Positions 6,775 through 10,039 of a stretch of DNA of 10,039 bases are shown piece after piece. Under the pieces are notes generated by a model that worked only from the letters and a program-made list of their open reading frames with translations, was not told the DNA's origin and did no database searches. Each line of letters begins with the position of its first letter. Position 1 is the first letter of the stretch. A program made the position numbers and the translations under genes. This DNA comes from an uncultured Verrucomicrobiota bacterium. Its GTDB lineage: Bacteria > Verrucomicrobiota > Verrucomicrobiia > Opitutales > Opitutaceae. Location: contig CAIXIZ010000478.1 in the NCBI GenBank assembly GCA_903919625.1, positions 1 through 10,039 on the forward strand, given 5' to 3'.

Positions 6775-9174
6775 CTATGGCCCCGCAGCAATCGCAACGG
6801 TACCGGCGTCGAGGTTGCCGGTGGTGGCGCGGACCGTAATGGTGCCGGTGCTGGCCGTGGCACGAATCCAGGCGACGCAACTGCCATTGAAGGCGTGGCG
6901 CACGTTGCCCTGAAAGGACTCGTGGCTGTTGAGATCGCCGTTGTCCACCGCTGCGACGACGCCGGGGCCTGCCACCTCAAATCTCACCAGATCGTTGGCG
7001 GGATAAATGCGCACCCCATTGGCGTCGACCACCGTGGCCCGCACCTCGGCCACCTCATCCCAGCCAGGTGTGAGCTTGGTGCGGTTCGTGACCAGCTCGA
7101 TTCTGGCCTGCCGCCCGGCGGTATGAATTTCGTCCGTGGCGACTTTCCGGCCTTTGGTGCTGCCGACGGCCATCAGGGTGCCGGCTTCGTAGGGTACGCT
7201 CCAGGTGCGCGGGGCAAGTCCGACGAGCGGCTGCTTGCCGAGAGACCGACCGTTCAGGAGCAGCTCGACCTCATCGCAGTTGCTGTAGACCTCGATGGTT
7301 TCATTGTGTGGCGCGGGGTTGCGCGGCGTCCAGTCGGCAAACAGCACCGGCGCCTGGGACTGCTGGCGTTGCGCTATTTCCGGAGCGGTCTCGTAGCCGG
7401 GGTCCAGGGCCATGATGCCGGCGCGGCCGGTGCGGCGCAGAATTTTTACCATCGGGGTGGCCGACCACCAGCTCTGGCGCTGCCAGCCGCGCGGCTGGAA
7501 TGCGCCCGTGCGGTCGAGCAGCCCGAAATCCTGGCCGATGGCCGGCCAGCCGAGCGACTCGCCGAGGTAATCCACCCCCGTCCATAGAAACTGTCCCGAA
7601 ATGCGTGCGTCGCCGATGATGGGCGCAGTGCGGTCGATGGCATGCGTCTCCTCGGTGTCCACGGTGGGCCGGCCGGCGGTGGCCATCAGGGCGAGCTGGG
7701 CGGGGCGGTAGTTGATGCCGACGACGTCCAGCAGGTCGGTGACCACGGGGATGTGGCCGCTCTCCTGCGGCCGGAAAAGGCCCATGGTGACGGGACGCGT
7801 GGGGTCGAGCTGATGCACGAGGTCGCGCTGGGCGACCAGGTCGTGGTGGCCGGTGGCGGACAGGAGGTTGTCGCGGATTTCATTGCCGATGCTGTAGAGC
7901 ACCACGCACGGGTGATTGCGGGCGGTGAGCACAGCGGCGCGCGTATCGGCCTCCCACCAGACGGGAAAATAAAGCTGATAGCCGCCCCGCTGATTCGGCT
8001 TCATGGCGCGCCAGGTGTCGAACGTTTCCAACATGACGGCGAACCCCATCCGGTCGCAGAGGTCAAGCAAGCCGGGATCGGGCGGGTTGTGGGCGGTGCG
8101 GATGGCGTTCACGCCGATGCTTTTCAGGGTGGCGAGCCGCTGCTCCCAGACCGCGAGCGGCACCGCCGCCCCAAACGCCCCACCATCGTCATGGAGGCAC
8201 ACGCCGTTGAGCTTGAGCGTCTGTCCGTTCAGACTGAAGCCGGTCATGGCCCCGAACTGCGCGTCCCGGATGCCAAAGGGAACCACCTCGCGATCGAGCG
8301 GCACATCACCTTCGCGAATTTGCACAGCCGCCTGCCAGAGCAAAGGCGCCGTCACGCTCCAGAGCGGCGGACGGGAGACCACAATGTCCTGCTCAAAACC
8401 AGCCGACTGGCCTGGCGCAATGGTCTGCGGGGCCGAGGGAGCCACCCATGGCGGGATGCGGTAAATCACATTTGGCGCCATGAGTGCGCTCTGCAGGTCA
8501 ACCGTGTGCGGCACGGCGGACTGGTTGACGACGGTCGTGCGAAGATGGACGGTCGCCTCCGCCTCGGTGACTTTTGAAGCGGTGACGAAAGTGGCCGCAA
8601 GATCGAGGTGCACGGCGTCAGTCACCACGAGTCGCACATGGCGGTAAATGCCCGCGCCGGCGAACCAGCGTGAGGCGGGTTGCTGCGAAGTGTCGGCGGA
8701 GACGGCGAGGACGTTGGTTTTGCCCGCGCCAAAACTGAGATGGCCGGTCAGTTCGTAACGCAAGCCGACATAACCATCGGGCCGGTGTCCCAATAGCGTG
8801 CCATTGATGAACACATCGCTGTTGGCCATGACGCCATCGAATTCGATGAAAATACGGCGCGACGCGGCGTCGGCCGGGAGCGTGAAACTTTTGCGATACC
8901 AGGCGACCCCGCTGGGCAGAAACGCGCCCGCGCCACCGGCCGGATTGCCCTGGTCAAACGGCCCGGCAATCGCCCAGTCATGCGGGACGTCGACTGACTT
9001 CCATCCTGCATCATCAAAGGCCGGATTGGCGGCATCGGGCGCATCCCCTTGGAAAAAACGCCACGCCGTATCAAACGATTCCGTGTCGCGCGCCGCCCGG
9101 ATGGGACCGGCCATGGCGGTCAGCAGCAGGGTGGCAAGGATGAGCCGGCGGGCGGATGCGGGCATGGACTTCAT
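6775..9174 (-). CDS. Secreted GH2 beta-galactosidase-like glycoside hydrolase
   Basis: Retaining glycoside hydrolase of family GH2, most like beta-galactosidases. The ATG at 9172-9174 (799 aa) begins a signal peptide with basic residues (ARR), a hydrophobic core LILATLLLTAMAG and cleavage after IRA (about residue 27). The frame runs further upstream to 9273 without a plausible N-terminus; an ATG at 9165 is an alternative. Domains in order are a GH2 sugar-binding jelly roll (about 30-185, with WKSVDVPHDWAI and RWFAGAGIYRHV), an Ig-like sandwich (about 185-300), a TIM barrel (about 310-600), a DUF4982-like Ig domain (about 610-690) and a C-terminal Big-like domain. The acid/base is Glu432 in YSIGNEIRD (codon 7879-7881). 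The nucleophile is Glu508 or Glu509 in DTEET (7653-7648); the G-[ST]-E family pattern favours Glu508. GQFLWTGVDYLGE closes the barrel. No Shine-Dalgarno sequence. Same strand as the upstream peroxidase gene, 110 bp away. Galactosidase versus another GH2 specificity cannot be fixed from sequence alone. Confidence 0.93.
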   Translation of the reverse strand: MKSMPASARRLILATLLLTAMAGPIRAARDTESFDTAWRFFQGDAPDAANPAFDDAGWKSVDVPHDWAIAGPFDQGNPAGGAGAFLPSGVAWYRKSFTLPADAASRRIFIEFDGVMANSDVFINGTLLGHRPDGYVGLRYELTGHLSFGAGKTNVLAVSADTSQQPASRWFAGAGIYRHVRLVVTDAVHLDLAATFVTASKVTEAEATVHLRTTVVNQSAVPHTVDLQSALMAPNVIYRIPPWVAPSAPQTIAPGQSAGFEQDIVVSRPPLWSVTAPLLWQAAVQIREGDVPLDREVVPFGIRDAQFGAMTGFSLNGQTLKLNGVCLHDDGGAFGAAVPLAVWEQRLATLKSIGVNAIRTAHNPPDPGLLDLCDRMGFAVMLETFDTWRAMKPNQRGGYQLYFPVWWEADTRAAVLTARNHPCVVLYSIGNEIRDNLLSATGHHDLVAQRDLVHQLDPTRPVTMGLFRPQESGHIPVVTDLLDVVGINYRPAQLALMATAGRPTVDTEETHAIDRTAPIIGDARISGQFLWTGVDYLGESLGWPAIGQDFGLLDRTGAFQPRGWQRQSWWSATPMVKILRRTGRAGIMALDPGYETAPEIAQRQQSQAPVLFADWTPRNPAPHNETIEVYSNCDEVELLLNGRSLGKQPLVGLAPRTWSVPYEAGTLMAVGSTKGRKVATDEIHTAGRQARIELVTNRTKLTPGWDEVAEVRATVVDANGVRIYPANDLVRFEVAGPGVVAAVDNGDLNSHESFQGNVRHAFNGSCVAWIRATASTGTITVRATTGNLDAGTVAIAAGP

Positions 9175-9284
9175 TGGGCGGCCGGGAACCACCATCGCCT
9201 GGCGGCTGGACCATGTCGAGTGCGTTGACCCGGGCCATTGCAGTCCGGGCAAGAGATGGCCCCGTCCTCTCACCCGAACGCGTT

Positions 9285-9830
9285 TTATTTCGCCGCGAGG
9301 GCCGCCTCGATGGCCTTGGTGATCTCGGGTGACTCCGGCGTGACCTTGGAGTCAAAGCGCTGGAGAATCTTGCCGTCGCGACCGATAAGAAACTTGGTAA
9401 AATTCCACCCGATATCGCCCGGGAACGGCGAGTCCTTGCCCGCCAATGCGACGTAGAGCGGGTGGCGTTTGTCGCCATTGACGTCAATCTTGTCGAAGAG
9501 CGGAAATGTGACGCTGTACTTGCTGGTGCAGAATAGTTTGATCTCGGAATTGGTGCCAGGTTCCTGTCCGCCAAACTGGTTGCAGGGAAAACCCAGCACC
9601 GTGAGACCTTTGGCCTGGTATTTCTTATAGGCGGCCTGCAGGCCCTCGTATTGTGGCGTATAGCCGCATTCGGAGGCGACATTGACGATGAGCATCACGC
9701 GGCCCTGGTAGGGCGCCAGCGTGGCCGCTTTGCCATCGATGTCCTTGACGGGAATTGCGTAGAGGGATTGGGCAGGGACGATCATGACGGAGAAGAGGAA
9801 CAGGGTGGAAAAAGCCAAAAGCGTTTTCAT
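9285..9830 (-). CDS. Secreted thioredoxin-type glutathione peroxidase
   Basis: Peroxidase of the glutathione peroxidase family, which reduces hydrogen peroxide and organic hydroperoxides. The ATG at 9828-9830 gives 181 aa with a signal peptide (KTLLAFSTLFLFSVMIVPA, cleavage near Ala20), so it probably acts in the periplasm. Cys55 in NVASECGYTPQY is the peroxidatic cysteine (no selenocysteine). Gln89 in FPCNQFGGQEPG, Trp142 and Asn143 in GWNFTKFLIGRDG complete the catalytic tetrad. Cys83 and Cys101 lie 28 and 46 residues after Cys55. This is the spacing recalled for yeast Gpx3 (Cys36/64/82), so Cys101 is the likely resolving cysteine and the reductant is more likely a thioredoxin-like protein than glutathione. 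The gene follows the fumarase gene on the same strand after 71 bp and precedes GH2. No Shine-Dalgarno sequence. Confidence 0.95.
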   Translation of the reverse strand: MKTLLAFSTLFLFSVMIVPAQSLYAIPVKDIDGKAATLAPYQGRVMLIVNVASECGYTPQYEGLQAAYKKYQAKGLTVLGFPCNQFGGQEPGTNSEIKLFCTSKYSVTFPLFDKIDVNGDKRHPLYVALAGKDSPFPGDIGWNFTKFLIGRDGKILQRFDSKVTPESPEITKAIEAALAAK

Positions 9831-9846
9831 GGTGGGCAGCTTTAAC

Positions 9847-9895
9847 GGGCGAAACCAACAGTCAACCCTCCCCCGCTCCCCAGGATGGTTCGCCC
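9847..9895 (-). terminator. Inverted repeat between fumarase and peroxidase genes
   Basis: GGGCGAAACCA (9847-9857) pairs with TGGTTCGCCC (9886-9895), giving ten base pairs with one bulged A and a loop of 28 nt. It occupies most of the 71-bp gap, starting 6 nt after the fumarase stop codon. It could form the 3' end of the fumarase transcript or serve as a regulatory element for the peroxidase gene. No T-run follows on the - strand, and the long loop argues against a classical terminator. A TTGACT (9865-9860) lies inside the loop but has no good -10 at the right distance. Confidence 0.4.
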
Positions 9896-9901
9896 ATCGG
9901 C

Positions 9902-10039
9902 TTACTTCTCCGCCACGCAGAGGCCGCAGGTGTTAAAAAAGAAATCGTTCCCCTTGTCGTCCACAACGATGAAGGCGGGAAAGTTCTCCACCTCGATCCT
10001 CCAGACCGCCTCCATGCCGAGCTCGGCGTATTCCAACAC
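9902..10039 (-). CDS. fumA: Class I fumarate hydratase, C-terminal end only
   Basis: The frame enters at the right edge and ends at a TAA (9902-9904), giving the last 45 residues of a protein. The stretch AELGMEAVWRIEVENFPAFI then VVDDKGNDFF is nearly the same as the C-terminus of E. coli FumA/FumB as I recall it. The tail TCGLCVAEK matches their Cys-x-x-Cys-x-Lys ending. Class I fumarases are oxygen-sensitive iron-sulfur hydratases that interconvert fumarate and malate in the TCA cycle. The cluster-binding and catalytic regions are outside the window, so integrity cannot be judged. The gene lies upstream of the peroxidase gene on the same strand. Confidence 0.88.
   Translation of the reverse strand: MLEYAELGMEAVWRIEVENFPAFIVVDDKGNDFFFNTCGLCVAEK

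Noticed and set aside
7642..8577. A 311-codon + strand frame opposite GH2, and similar shorter ones such as 1498-2217 opposite GH51
   Set aside because: Shadow frames caused by high third-position GC; no domain, signal peptide or credible start context.
9229..9261. Stem-loops GGCCAT/ATGGCC (9233-9238, 9256-9261) and CCCGG/CCGGG (9229-9233, 9245-9249) after the peroxidase gene
   Set aside because: Two short, mutually exclusive pairings of five or six bases in GC-rich DNA with no T-run; not distinguishable from chance.
1..10039. CRISPR arrays, insertion sequences, integrase sites, tRNA or rRNA genes
   Set aside because: Looked for spaced direct repeats, transposase-like proteins, terminal inverted repeats and cloverleaf-like segments in the intergenic gaps; none was seen, and nearly all sequence is accounted for by housekeeping or CAZyme genes.

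Overview
The window is GC-rich throughout (roughly 60-65% by eye) and densely coded. Its gene content and style suggest a free-living or plant-polymer-degrading Gram-negative bacterium, most likely a verrucomicrobium of the Opitutaceae type. This rests on a bacterial CE15 glucuronoyl esterase, secreted GH51 and GH2 hydrolases, a monomeric isocitrate dehydrogenase and a class I fumarase, together with start sites that lack Shine-Dalgarno sequences. The taxonomic call is inference; there is no rRNA or other marker here.

Layout, left to right. (1) A CE15 esterase on the + strand, cut by the left edge (to 1070). (2) A secreted GH51 alpha-L-arabinofuranosidase on the - strand (1099-3069), convergent with the esterase. 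(3) A 277-bp divergent intergenic region (3070-3346), then a PdxI-like aldo/keto reductase on the + strand (3347-4237). (4) A leftward series on the - strand, in transcription order from the right edge: the last 45 codons of a class I fumarase (9902-10039), a secreted thioredoxin-type glutathione peroxidase (9285-9830), a secreted GH2 beta-galactosidase-like enzyme (6775-9174), and a monomeric NADP-dependent isocitrate dehydrogenase (4306-6630).

How they fit together. CE15, GH51 and GH2 are complementary activities for breaking down glucuronoarabinoxylan: removing the lignin-glucuronate ester, removing arabinose side chains, and trimming galactose-type ends. GH51, GH2 and the peroxidase carry visible signal peptides; the CE15 N-terminus is outside the window. 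Isocitrate dehydrogenase and fumarase are TCA-cycle enzymes. They sit on either side of the peroxidase and GH2 genes with no obvious functional link. No transporter, SusC/D pair, regulator, mobile element, CRISPR array, tRNA or rRNA was seen.

No clearly new multi-gene system is visible. The most unusual points are a helical 'LTDAQ'-type segment inside the esterase, a 7-bp-periodic repeat forming an in-frame insertion in isocitrate dehydrogenase, and the uniform lack of Shine-Dalgarno sequences with C-rich start contexts.
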